A stretch of DNA of 64,000 nucleotides from Puia dinghuensis (GTDB lineage: Bacteria > Bacteroidota > Bacteroidia > Chitinophagales > Chitinophagaceae): NCBI RefSeq assembly GCF_014642875.1, contig NZ_BMJC01000005.1:1-64000 (forward strand). The letters run 5' to 3'. Each line of letters opens with the position of its first letter. Positions within the stretch are counted from its first letter, which is position 1. The position numbers were made by a program, and so were the translations under genes. Below are positions 44,392 through 53,713 of this stretch, in pieces. The notes beneath the pieces are model-generated. The model was not told where the DNA came from. It worked only from the letters and a program-made list of their open reading frames with translations, and made no database searches.

Positions 44392-46437
44392 ATGCGTGCC
44401 ATCATCCTTCTTCTAACGATTTGCCTCAGCCTCCCCGCCATTCTCCCGGCGCAATCCAACACCGACACCTGGACCATCCATGCCGACACCATCAACCCCA
44501 CTAACTACTATGGCGTCACCGTCGCCAACGGCATGGTCGGCCTCGTCTCCTCCACCGACCCCTTCCGCGCAAAAGACGTCGTCCTCAACGGCGCCTTCGA
44601 CCTCTATGGCCGCGGCCGCGTCAGCAACATCCTCAAAACATTCAACTTCATCAATCTCTATCTCGACATCGACGGCCGCCGCATCGACAACTTCAAACAG
44701 ACCACCCACCTCCGGCAGACCCTCGATATGCGACGCGCCTGCCTCACCACCACCTTCGACTACCAGGACAAAGCAACGGTCACCTACACCTGGTACGCTC
44801 TCCGTCAATTGCCCTATACGGCCCTGGTAGACGTCACCATCACCGCACATAAAGACATAGATATCGTACCAGCCAGCGTAATGGAAGCCCCCGACATGCT
44901 CAAAGACGTCGAGAACTACTACAACGAGATCGACCGGCCCCATGTCACCATATCGCTCCTCACCTCCACCGCCAAAAGCCCCACCGGCCGCCTGCTCATG
45001 GCCGCCTCCAACAGCATCCTCTTCGACGAACCCCACGGTTCCGAACCCAACGTCATCCACGAGATGTGGGATAACAACATGCATCTCGTCAAATTCAAAA
45101 AGAACCTCAAAGCCGGCACCACCTATCATTTCGCCGTCGTCGGCTCCACCCTCACCTCTGCCCACAACGACGACCCCCTCAACGAAGCCGAACGCCTCAC
45201 CCTCTTCGCCACCCTCCAGGGAAGCCAACAACTCATAAAAGCACACGAACAGGCCTGGCAACAACTCTGGCAAAGCGATATCGTCATCGATGGCGATGAC
45301 ACCCTGCAACGCGACATCCGGCTCATGCTTTACCACCTCTACTCCTTCGCCCGCGAAGGCACCGCCTACAGCCTCTCCCCCATGGGCCTCAGCGGCCTCG
45401 GCTACAACGGCCACACCTTCTGGGACACCGAGATCTGGATGTACCCTGCCCTGCTGCTGTTGCAACCCAAGATCGCCGCTTCGCTGATGGAATACCGCTA
45501 CCAGCGCCTCCCCGCAGCCCTCAAAAACGCGGCCAGCCACGGCTATAAAGGCGCCATGTTCCCCTGGGAAAGCGCCGCCAGCGGCAACGAAGAAACCCCG
45601 GTATGGGCCCTCAGCGGCCCCTTCGAACACCATATCACCGCCGACGTAGGCATCGCCGCCTGGAATTACTATTGCGTCACCCGCGACAAAACCTGGCTGA
45701 AAGAAAAAGGCTACCCAATTCTCGAGGCCACCGCCGACTTCTGGACAAGCCGGGTAGAAAGAAAGGACCCCGGTCATTATGACATACGCAACGTCGTGGC
45801 CGCTGACGAATGGGCCGAAAATGTCGACAACAACGCCTATACCAACGCCGCCGCCCGGGCCAATCTACAGGACGCCACCGAAGCCGCCCGCGTCCTCGGA
45901 CTCACTCCCAACCCCGACTGGATCAATGTCCGCAACAATATCCCCATCCTCCGCTTCCCCGACGGCGTCACCCGCGAACACGCCACCTACAACGGCGAAT
46001 CGATAAAACAGGCCGACGTCAACCTGCTCTCCTATCCGCTAAAAGAGATCACCAGCCCCGCCGACATCCGCAGAGACCTGGACTATTATCAACCTCGCGT
46101 AGGCGAAGGCCCCGCCATGACCCACGCCATCTTCTCCATCCTCTACGAACGCCTCGGACTACCCGCCAAAGCCCTCTCCGTCCTAAAAGAGGGTTATACC
46201 CCCAATCTGCGACCACCCTTCGGAGTGATAGCAGAGACCGCAACGGGTAATAACCCTTATTTCGCCACCGGCGCCGGCGGCGTCCTCCAGGCCATGCTCA
46301 ATGGCTTTGGCGGCCTGGACATCACCAACACCGGCATCATTCAGCTCCCCACTCACCTCCCCACCGGCTGGAAATCGGTAAAGATCACCGGCGTTGGTCT
46401 AAATCGACTTACATTTGTGGTTAAATCGACGAATTAA
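44392..46437 (+). CDS. Secreted glycoside hydrolase family 65-like enzyme
   Basis: A 681-residue exported protein (signal peptide about 1-21, cut near LPAQS). The motif GLGYNGHTFWDTEIWM is the family 65 (alpha/alpha)6-barrel signature; Asp472-Glu473 in ADEWAENVDNNAYTN supplies the expected catalytic acid. The N-terminal beta-sandwich begins with YYGVTVANGMVGLVSS. Family members are trehalases, kojibiose or maltose phosphorylases and a collagen glucosyl-galactose hydrolase; the exported form with this motif resembles hydrolases rather than phosphorylases, so an alpha-glucoside is the likely substrate. It sits at the right end of the SusCD/VCBS locus and may cut the glycan captured there. Confidence 0.82.
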   Translation: MRAIILLLTICLSLPAILPAQSNTDTWTIHADTINPTNYYGVTVANGMVGLVSSTDPFRAKDVVLNGAFDLYGRGRVSNILKTFNFINLYLDIDGRRIDNFKQTTHLRQTLDMRRACLTTTFDYQDKATVTYTWYALRQLPYTALVDVTITAHKDIDIVPASVMEAPDMLKDVENYYNEIDRPHVTISLLTSTAKSPTGRLLMAASNSILFDEPHGSEPNVIHEMWDNNMHLVKFKKNLKAGTTYHFAVVGSTLTSAHNDDPLNEAERLTLFATLQGSQQLIKAHEQAWQQLWQSDIVIDGDDTLQRDIRLMLYHLYSFAREGTAYSLSPMGLSGLGYNGHTFWDTEIWMYPALLLLQPKIAASLMEYRYQRLPAALKNAASHGYKGAMFPWESAASGNEETPVWALSGPFEHHITADVGIAAWNYYCVTRDKTWLKEKGYPILEATADFWTSRVERKDPGHYDIRNVVAADEWAENVDNNAYTNAAARANLQDATEAARVLGLTPNPDWINVRNNIPILRFPDGVTREHATYNGESIKQADVNLLSYPLKEITSPADIRRDLDYYQPRVGEGPAMTHAIFSILYERLGLPAKALSVLKEGYTPNLRPPFGVIAETATGNNPYFATGAGGVLQAMLNGFGGLDITNTGIIQLPTHLPTGWKSVKITGVGLNRLTFVVKSTN

Positions 46438-46449
46438 GACAAATAAGAG

Positions 46450-46465
46450 CAAATACTAGTATTTG
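46450..46465. promoter_or_regulatory. Perfect 16-bp palindrome CAAATACTAGTATTTG
   Basis: The palindrome has no spacer and is followed by another ACTAGT copy at 46467. It lies 13 bases after the GH65 stop and about 80 bases upstream of the transglutaminase-like gene. A regulator site is the most likely reading. Confidence 0.5.
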
Positions 46466-46547
46466 TACTAGTGTGGAAATAATAATAATTTGATTAAACG
46501 TTATAGTCCCGTACTTATCCAATATCAAAATCCTTTAAGACCAACCG

Positions 46548-47468
46548 ATGCGGTATCCTAGACTGATCCTCAGAAACCTGCGCAGGAATGCCTATTTCCT
46601 GATGTTCCTTAATGGTTTCCTCTTATCTTCACTGATTTATTTCAAAACGCAATCTTCTTACGAAGACGGCCTTTTTGCATCTATAAAAGCCAGCGTCAAC
46701 GAAAGCCTCGATAGCAACGACAACGCCGACTCCATCGTCGTAAAAGCCATGAATACCTGCTATCACCTGATGAGCCCCCGCCTGAACACCTTTGCCGGCA
46801 TGTCCTCCGCCGAACTGGGACTCCAGGCCGGCATCTTCCGCTCCGCTGCGGTCGATCTCATGACCACCGACGGTGCCTGCGGCAGCTATTCCATGGTACT
46901 GGCCCGCGTCCTCGAAACCTACCACTACCCCGTACGCATCGGGCAAATGGAAAACAATGGGAAATACGGGGTCCACATGATCGTAGAAGTTAACACCGGC
47001 ACAACATGGAAAGTCCTCGATCCCACATACAATCTCTATTTCACAAGACCCGACGGCCGCCTCGCCTCCTTCCAGGACGTTGAACAAGACTGGAACTACT
47101 ATGCACACCAGGTTCCGCCCGGTTACGATCCCCACTATCGCTATGAAGGTGTCCGCTACACCAACTGGAGCAAAATACCCGTCATCATGCCGGGCATCAA
47201 AAAGCTCTCGACCCTCGTCTTCGGCGCCGAAGAGACCAACAGCTTCTCCATGCGCACCCACTTCCTCAACACATTTAAGATCTGGTTCAATATTCTCCTG
47301 ATCCTCGAGATCGGCCTGGCCCTCTATACGTTCAAACAAATGACCCGCAACTCCAAATGGCAGCCATTTCGTTATTTTAACCTCGACCTGTCCACGGAGC
47401 CCAATCCCCTCAATAGCGCCAGCGCCCACGAACCCGGCAAACAGGACCCCGCCCGCCAACGCACATAA
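46548..47468 (+). CDS. Transglutaminase-like membrane protein
   Basis: A 306-residue protein with one membrane helix near the start (about 14-32) and another near residues 240-262. The central domain has the papain-like transglutaminase triad: Cys111 in DGACGSYSMVLARVL, His143 in GVHMIVEV and Asp158 in VLDPTYNLYF. The fold is used for peptide cleavage or crosslinking outside the cell; the substrate is not clear. It precedes the polysaccharide-type genes by 129 bases and may belong to that group or stand alone. Confidence 0.82.
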   Translation: MRYPRLILRNLRRNAYFLMFLNGFLLSSLIYFKTQSSYEDGLFASIKASVNESLDSNDNADSIVVKAMNTCYHLMSPRLNTFAGMSSAELGLQAGIFRSAAVDLMTTDGACGSYSMVLARVLETYHYPVRIGQMENNGKYGVHMIVEVNTGTTWKVLDPTYNLYFTRPDGRLASFQDVEQDWNYYAHQVPPGYDPHYRYEGVRYTNWSKIPVIMPGIKKLSTLVFGAEETNSFSMRTHFLNTFKIWFNILLILEIGLALYTFKQMTRNSKWQPFRYFNLDLSTEPNPLNSASAHEPGKQDPARQRT

Positions 47469-47597
47469 GCCCCCGGGCGTCCACTCCTTTATAAACACCA
47501 CTCCGGACCCCCACCCAATAGCTGTCCCGGTCCATCGCCTTCTCATTGTCTATTCACCAGAATACCGTAGGTTTGACCCCGGAACAAAATGTAATAA

Positions 47598-48572
47598 ATG
47601 CTTAAAGTCGGGGTTTTTGGAGTCGGTCACCTGGGAAAATTTCATCTGAACAACTGGAAAGAGATCAAATCGGCACAACTGGTAGGGTTCTATGACCCCG
47701 ACGACGACATGGCCCGCCTCGCCACCGAAAAATACCAGATACCCCGCTTCACCGATGCCGACGCACTCATCGACTCCTGCGACCTCATCGACATCGTCGC
47801 CCCCACCCCACAACATTTCCGGCTTTGCGAAAAAGCCATCCGCAAGGGGAAACACGTATTCGTCGAGAAACCCCTCGCCAATACCATGGACGAAGCCCGC
47901 ACCCTCGTAAAACTAGTCCGGGAATCCAACGTAAAATTGCAGGTCGGCCATGTCGAACGCTTTAATCCAGCCTTTCTCGCCGTAGATTCCATCCCGCTGA
48001 GCCCCCTGTTCATCGAAGTACACCGTCTCGCCCAGTTCGATCCCCGCGGCACCGAAGTCAGCGTCATCCTCGATCTCATGATCCATGATATCGACATTAT
48101 CCTCAGCCTGGTCAAAAGCGAAGTCAAAAGCATCTCCGCAAGCGGCGTCGCCGTCCTCACCGACACCCCCGACATCGCCTCCGTTCGCATCGAATTCAAC
48201 AATGGCTGCGTAGCCAACCTCACCTCCAGCCGCATCTCGATGAAGCGGATGCGAAAAATGCGATTATTCCAGAAAGATGCCTATATTGGCATCGATTTCT
48301 TAAACAAAAAAAGCGAGATCATCAAGCTGAAATCGCCACAAGACCTGGACGTCTTTGCCTTCGATATCGAGACCCCCAACGGGAAAAAAACAATCGCCCT
48401 TTCCAACCCCGTCGTCCCAGAGGTCAATGCTATCCGATTGGAATTGGAAAAGTTCTGCGAGGCCATCCTGACAAACACTCCAACCCAGGTCTCCGAAGTA
48501 GACGGATTCAGGGCCATGGATATTGCTCACCAAATCCTGCAAAAGATAAAACACAACACGATCAACACCTGA
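47598..48572 (+). CDS. Gfo/Idh/MocA-family NAD(P)-dependent oxidoreductase
   Basis: A 324-residue protein. The dinucleotide-binding GVFGVGHLGKFH is at residues 5-16, and the EKPLANT motif at about 94-100 is the conserved catalytic Lys region. The C-terminal part contains LDLMIHDIDIILSLV, with the His of the family. Members oxidise or reduce sugars, often nucleotide sugars. The gene ends 7 bases before the sugar transferase gene, so a role in making the sugar that starts a surface glycan is likely. Confidence 0.9.
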   Translation: MLKVGVFGVGHLGKFHLNNWKEIKSAQLVGFYDPDDDMARLATEKYQIPRFTDADALIDSCDLIDIVAPTPQHFRLCEKAIRKGKHVFVEKPLANTMDEARTLVKLVRESNVKLQVGHVERFNPAFLAVDSIPLSPLFIEVHRLAQFDPRGTEVSVILDLMIHDIDIILSLVKSEVKSISASGVAVLTDTPDIASVRIEFNNGCVANLTSSRISMKRMRKMRLFQKDAYIGIDFLNKKSEIIKLKSPQDLDVFAFDIETPNGKKTIALSNPVVPEVNAIRLELEKFCEAILTNTPTQVSEVDGFRAMDIAHQILQKIKHNTINT

Positions 48573-48579
48573 TAGGGGC

Positions 48580-50007
48580 ATGCCGGCGTCCAAAAAAACA
48601 CATACCATCTCCACCCTTTGGTATATCCTCAGCGACTATCTCGCCGCCCTGCTGTCTGCCAATATTTTCCACTTCAGCCGCCGGTTCCTGCTTTCGGAAC
48701 CTATCTTCGTCGACCATCATCTCCTGCTTACCCAACGGTTCTGGCTGGGGACTTCGACCATCCCGTTCGGCTGGCTCATCCTCTTCACCATGGTGGGGTC
48801 CTACCGCTCCCTCTATCAGAAATCCCGGCTCAACGAGATCACCAATACCTTTGTCTATTGCCTCATAGGGTGCACCATCATCTTCTTCGCCATCGTCTTC
48901 AACGACCCCGTCAAGGACTATCATTACTTTTATCAGACCTATTTCATCTACCTGTTCGCCCAATACCTGCTCACCCTCACCGGCCGCATCGCGATCCTCA
49001 ACATCGTCCGCAGGCAGGTACGCCGGGGAAAGGTCGTCTTTAACGCTCTGCTGGTCGGTAGCGACGACATCGCCACAAAAATATACAAGGACACCTGGGA
49101 AGCCCTGTCTTCCTCCGGGTATCGCTATAAAGGCTATGTCACCAACCACAACCAGCAAAACAATGGCATCGCCCACTACCTCACCCACCTGGGTGACTCC
49201 GAAGACATAGAAAAGGCCATCGATCAGCACCATATCGAACTCGTCGTCGTCGCACTCGAAGGCAGCGCAAGGGAAGAAGTTGGCGCAATCGTCGAAAAGC
49301 TAAGCAACAAGGATGTCCGGATAAAGATCATCCCAAGCACCCTCGACATCCTTTCCGGATCGGTAAGGACAAACAACGTCCACGAAGCCATCCTCTCCGA
49401 CATCTATACCAGCCCGATGCCCGAATGGCAGCTGAACATCAAACGCGTCATGGATGTAGGCATCTCCGTGACAAGCCTCGTCCTCCTTTCTCCCCTCATG
49501 CTGTACTCCGCCATCCGCGTCCGCCTATCTTCTCCCGGCCCCGTCTTCTATCAACAGGAAAGGATCGGCTACAAAGGAAAAAAATTCCAGATCTATAAAT
49601 TCCGCTCCATGCTCCGCGACGCGGAAAAAGAAGGCCCCGCCCTGTCCTCCCTCCAGGACACCCGCATCACCCCCTGGGGAAAGACTATGCGCAAATGGCG
49701 CATCGACGAGCTTCCCCAACTCTGGAATATCCTCAAAGGCGAAATGTCCCTCGTAGGTCCCCGGCCCGAACGCGAATATTACATCGAACAACTATATCAT
49801 CGCACCCCCTATTTTCGTTATCTCCTGAAAGTAAAACCCGGTCTCACCTCCTGGGGAATGGTGCAATTTGGTTACGCGGAGAACATCGAGGAAATGATCG
49901 ATCGAATGAAATATGATCTCATGTACATCGAAAATAGTTCATTGCTTGTCGACATGAAGATCATGCTATATACCCTAAGGATCATCTTCCTGGGACAAGG
50001 TCGCTAA
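48580..50007 (+). CDS. Polyprenyl-phosphate sugar-1-phosphate transferase
   Basis: A 475-residue membrane enzyme of the polyisoprenyl-phosphate hexose-1-phosphate transferase group. Four to five membrane helices fill the first 150 residues; a nucleotide-binding-like central part (ALLVGSDDIATKIYK) follows; and the catalytic C-terminal domain starts with a helix (KRVMDVGISVTSLVLLSPLML) and contains GPVFYQQERIGYKGKKF, RKWRIDELPQLWNILKGEMSLVGPRPE. It puts the first sugar phosphate on undecaprenyl phosphate. Part of a run of five closely spaced genes (gaps of 7, 8, 22 and 28 bases). Confidence 0.93.
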   Translation: MPASKKTHTISTLWYILSDYLAALLSANIFHFSRRFLLSEPIFVDHHLLLTQRFWLGTSTIPFGWLILFTMVGSYRSLYQKSRLNEITNTFVYCLIGCTIIFFAIVFNDPVKDYHYFYQTYFIYLFAQYLLTLTGRIAILNIVRRQVRRGKVVFNALLVGSDDIATKIYKDTWEALSSSGYRYKGYVTNHNQQNNGIAHYLTHLGDSEDIEKAIDQHHIELVVVALEGSAREEVGAIVEKLSNKDVRIKIIPSTLDILSGSVRTNNVHEAILSDIYTSPMPEWQLNIKRVMDVGISVTSLVLLSPLMLYSAIRVRLSSPGPVFYQQERIGYKGKKFQIYKFRSMLRDAEKEGPALSSLQDTRITPWGKTMRKWRIDELPQLWNILKGEMSLVGPRPEREYYIEQLYHRTPYFRYLLKVKPGLTSWGMVQFGYAENIEEMIDRMKYDLMYIENSSLLVDMKIMLYTLRIIFLGQGR

Positions 50008-50015
50008 ACCACACC

Positions 50016-52745
50016 ATGAAAAAACTCATCCTCTTCCTGATCATACTCCCGTATACCCTCATAGCACGGGCCCAATCCTACTTTCAACAACAGGTCGGCT
50101 ACACCATCGACGTCACCCTCAACGACGCGGATAAAAGCCTCGATGGCTTCGTCCGCATGGAATATACCAACAACTCCCCCGACACCCTCACCTTCCTCTG
50201 GATCCACTGCTGGCCCAACGCCTACAAGAACGACCGCACCGCCTTCAGCGAACAGCTGCTCGCCAACGGCCGAACCGATTTCTACTTCGCCGATAAACAA
50301 CAACGCGGCTATATCAACCGCCTCGACTTTCGCGTCGACGGCCAGGAAGCCAAAATAGAAGACCATCCCAGCTACATCGATATTATCAAGGTCGTCCTGC
50401 CAAAACCCCTCCTCCCGCAACAAACGATCACGATAACTACCCCCTTCCACGAAAAACTCCCCTACAACTTCTCCCGCGGCGGCTGGACCTACACACCCCC
50501 AACCACCTCCTACCAGATAACCCAATGGTACCCCAAACCCGCCGTCTACGACAATAAAGGCTGGCACCCCATCCCCTACCTCGATCAGGGCGAGTTCTAC
50601 AGCGAATTCGGCCGCTTCGACGTCCGCATCACCGTCCCCAACAAATACATCGTCGCCGCCACCGGCGAATTGCAGGACACCACCTATCCATCCGCCAACA
50701 CAAAAACATTTCATTATAAACAAGACCGCATCCACGACTTCGCCTGGTTCGCCGACCCCCGCTTCCACACCGAACACGATACCCTGCAGCTTCCCTCCGG
50801 CCGCATCATCGACATCTACTCCTACTATACTCCTGCCGCTCCAAAAGGGTTCGTCGGCAGCACAGCCTTTATAAAGGACGCCGTCCGCTTCCGCTCCGCC
50901 CTCATCGGCGAATACCCTTACAACGTCGTCACCGCCGTCGAGACAAAAATGGGGTTCTCCGGCGGCATGGAATACCCTACCATCACGGCGATCAATACCC
51001 CCGGACCGGCAAAGGACATCGACCTCACCATCGAACACGAAGTAGGCCACAACTGGTTCTACGGTGTCCTCGGGACAAACGAACGCCGCTACCCCTGGAT
51101 GGACGAGGGCATCAATACCTATTACGACAACCGCTACACCGCACAGAAATACCCGCCCGAAGCCGATGGCAGCCTCGCCTCCCTATTAACCCAGGCCGTC
51201 GAAAAGAAAGATCAGCCCATCTCCACCACTTCCGAAGACTTCACCGTAGAGAACTATTTCGACATCGCCTACACCAAGACTGGCGCCTGGATGCGGATGC
51301 TCGAAGACACGCTCGGGACGGCGCTGTTCGATAGCTGTATGCGACAATATTTCCGCGAGTGGCAATTCAAACACCCTTATCCCGCCGACTTCAAAGCCGT
51401 CATCACCAACACCAGCGAAGGCGCCCCCGACAGCACCAGTCGCTCCTTCATCACCCGCCGGCGTGCCCTCGACACCCTCTTTGCTCTGCTCGACCGGAAA
51501 GGCCCCCTGCCGCCGATGCCCGCCCATCGCAAACTAAAACCCACCTTCCTGTTCAACACCCAATCGACCGACAAATATCACTATCTCGGACTCGCACCGG
51601 CCTTTGGCTATAACTTTTACGATCGGTTCCAGATCGGAATGCTCATCCATAACTTTAACCTGCCCCCCGACCCGTTCCAGTTCATCCTCATCCCGCTCTA
51701 TGCCACCACCAGCCACCAGCTCAACGGCGCCGGCGGATTCATCTACACCTGGTATCCCGACCACGGCCTGCAAAAGATCCAGGCCACCATCGGCTTCCAA
51801 CGCTTCTCCACCATGAGTGGCACCGACAGCAATGGCAACCGGCTCACCGGCGGCTACTATAAGCTCACCCCTGGCCTCCGCATCGTCTTCCCAAAAGCCT
51901 CTCCCCGCAGCACCCTGGAAAAAACCCTCGAATGGAAGACCTACCTCATCGGCGAGAAGAACCTGGACAACTATGTACTAAAAACAACGGACTCCCTCTA
52001 CTACCCTACCCCCGGCAAATACAGCTTCCGCTATCTCAACCAGCTGAGCTTCGATATCCGCGACACCCGGGCGCTCTACCCCTATAGCGTCCGTCTCCAG
52101 GTGCAACAGGCCGCCAACTGGTATCGCGTCAACTTCACCACCAATTATTTCTTCAACTATGAAAAAGGCGGCGGCCTCGATCTGCGCGTCTTTGGCGCCA
52201 AATTCGGCTACCTCGGCAGCCGCTCGATATACGAAGACCTCTCCCGCTACGAACCAAAACTCACCGCCCTGCGAGGTAATGAAGACTACACCTATAATAA
52301 TTTCTTCGTCGGCCGCAATGAATTCACCGGCGCCGCCAGCCAGCAGGTCCTGATGCGCGACGGCGATCTGAAGCTGCGCACCGATCTCTTCCAGGGACTC
52401 CAGGGCCGCTCCGACAACTGGGTAGCCTCCATCAACCTCCGCAGCACCCTGCCTCGCAGCATCGCCCCGGAATGGTTCCCCCTGCGCCTCTTCTTCGATG
52501 CCGGAACATACGCCGAAGCCTGGGAGAACAATCCCCCCACGGCCCATTTCCTGTACACCGGCGGCATCGAACTCTCACTGGCCCACGACGTCGTCCGCAT
52601 CTACGCGCCCCTGGTATACAGCAGCGATTTCTCCACCCAGCTCAAGACCGTTCCCGACCAGAACACCTTCTGGCAAAGAATATCTTTTAGCATCGACGTA
52701 CAAAACATTGACTTCCGGAAGCTTTTTGGTAATATGCCGTTATAA
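50016..52745 (+). CDS. M1-family zinc aminopeptidase
   Basis: A 909-residue secreted protease with a signal peptide (about 1-20, LIARAQ). The zinc site His341-Glu-Val-Gly-His345 and Glu364 in WMDEG follow the HExxH-18-E rule of family M1, and SGGMEYPTI serves as the substrate-binding exopeptidase motif. The C-terminal 400 residues are not peptidase-like and look rich in beta strands (YNFYDRFQIGMLIHNF, FSFRYLNQLSFDI, ending VQNIDFRKLFGNMPL), suggesting a barrel domain in the outer membrane, an unusual joining. It lies inside the polysaccharide gene run. Confidence 0.88.
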   Translation: MKKLILFLIILPYTLIARAQSYFQQQVGYTIDVTLNDADKSLDGFVRMEYTNNSPDTLTFLWIHCWPNAYKNDRTAFSEQLLANGRTDFYFADKQQRGYINRLDFRVDGQEAKIEDHPSYIDIIKVVLPKPLLPQQTITITTPFHEKLPYNFSRGGWTYTPPTTSYQITQWYPKPAVYDNKGWHPIPYLDQGEFYSEFGRFDVRITVPNKYIVAATGELQDTTYPSANTKTFHYKQDRIHDFAWFADPRFHTEHDTLQLPSGRIIDIYSYYTPAAPKGFVGSTAFIKDAVRFRSALIGEYPYNVVTAVETKMGFSGGMEYPTITAINTPGPAKDIDLTIEHEVGHNWFYGVLGTNERRYPWMDEGINTYYDNRYTAQKYPPEADGSLASLLTQAVEKKDQPISTTSEDFTVENYFDIAYTKTGAWMRMLEDTLGTALFDSCMRQYFREWQFKHPYPADFKAVITNTSEGAPDSTSRSFITRRRALDTLFALLDRKGPLPPMPAHRKLKPTFLFNTQSTDKYHYLGLAPAFGYNFYDRFQIGMLIHNFNLPPDPFQFILIPLYATTSHQLNGAGGFIYTWYPDHGLQKIQATIGFQRFSTMSGTDSNGNRLTGGYYKLTPGLRIVFPKASPRSTLEKTLEWKTYLIGEKNLDNYVLKTTDSLYYPTPGKYSFRYLNQLSFDIRDTRALYPYSVRLQVQQAANWYRVNFTTNYFFNYEKGGGLDLRVFGAKFGYLGSRSIYEDLSRYEPKLTALRGNEDYTYNNFFVGRNEFTGAASQQVLMRDGDLKLRTDLFQGLQGRSDNWVASINLRSTLPRSIAPEWFPLRLFFDAGTYAEAWENNPPTAHFLYTGGIELSLAHDVVRIYAPLVYSSDFSTQLKTVPDQNTFWQRISFSIDVQNIDFRKLFGNMPL

Positions 52746-52767
52746 TGATCACCGGCTCCATATCCGC

Positions 52768-53685
52768 ATGACCACTACCGCCCATATCCGCTATCTGCAA
52801 CGGCAGGCGATCGACGTCGCCCGCTGGGACGCGTGTATCGAACGGTCGGCCAACCGGCTCATCTACGGTTTTCATTTTTATCTCGACCATCTCACATCGG
52901 GCCAATGGGCCGCCCTCGTCCTGGAAGACTACAAGGCCGTCATGCCCCTCACCTGGCGCCGCAAATGGGGAGTCACCTATCTCTGCCAACCCGCATTCAC
53001 CCAACAAACCGGCATCTTCTTCACCGAACCGATCTCACATGATAGCATAAATTCCTTCCTGGGCATCCTCACCCGGCACTATCGCTTTGCAGAGATCTAT
53101 CTCAACTACGCCAGCGGCCTCCCCACCCTTCGCATCCATGATAACCTCATCCTCCCCCTCGAAAGACCCTATCCCCAGCTGGAAGCCCGGTATAAAAAAG
53201 ACCTCGTGCGCAACCTCCGGCTGGCAGCCCGCAGCGGCCTCACCTATACGCCGGATATCGATCTCGACACCGCCATCGAAGCCTATCGCAGCCAGTATGC
53301 CGCCCGCCACCCCGCTATCCGCCCCGAAGACTATAGCCGCTTCCGGAAACTCTGCCTCCACCTGCAGCCGAAAGGACAGCTCATCCTCAGGGCCGCATTC
53401 GCCGGCGACCAACTACAAGCCACCGCCCTGCTCGTCCGCGACGCGTCAAGGCTCTATCTGCTCCAATCCACCACCCTGCCCGCCGGCCGCATGACAGGCG
53501 CCAATCATTTCCTCATCGACCAGCTCATCCGCGAATGGGCCGGCAGCGGACTCACACTCGACTTCGAAGGTTCAGACATTCGGGGCATCGCTTACTTTTA
53601 CGCCAACTTCGGAGCCCTCCGCGAACCCTATTTCTTCTATCGTCATAACCATCTACCCTGGCCCTGGAGACTGTTAAAATCTTGA
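52768..53685 (+). CDS. GNAT/FemAB-like acyltransferase
   Basis: A 305-residue protein from ATG 52768, 22 bases after the protease gene; a longer frame upstream overlaps the protease and is rejected. The fold looks like the double GNAT layout of FemAB/BioF2-type proteins: LILRAAFAGDQLQATALLVRD and GANHFLIDQLIREWAGSGLTLDFEGSDI, ending with the usual short YFYANFGA block. These add amino acids or acyl groups to cell wall or glycan precursors. Substrate unknown; the polysaccharide context supports decoration of a cell surface glycan. Confidence 0.78.
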   Translation: MTTTAHIRYLQRQAIDVARWDACIERSANRLIYGFHFYLDHLTSGQWAALVLEDYKAVMPLTWRRKWGVTYLCQPAFTQQTGIFFTEPISHDSINSFLGILTRHYRFAEIYLNYASGLPTLRIHDNLILPLERPYPQLEARYKKDLVRNLRLAARSGLTYTPDIDLDTAIEAYRSQYAARHPAIRPEDYSRFRKLCLHLQPKGQLILRAAFAGDQLQATALLVRDASRLYLLQSTTLPAGRMTGANHFLIDQLIREWAGSGLTLDFEGSDIRGIAYFYANFGALREPYFFYRHNHLPWPWRLLKS

Positions 53686-53713
53686 TCGCCCAACCCCCAT
53701 ACGGCCCAACACT

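Noticed and set aside
44413-45777. 454-codon minus-strand frame opposite the GH65 gene
   Set aside because: Composition artefact of C-rich third positions on the plus strand; no signal, domain or ribosome site.
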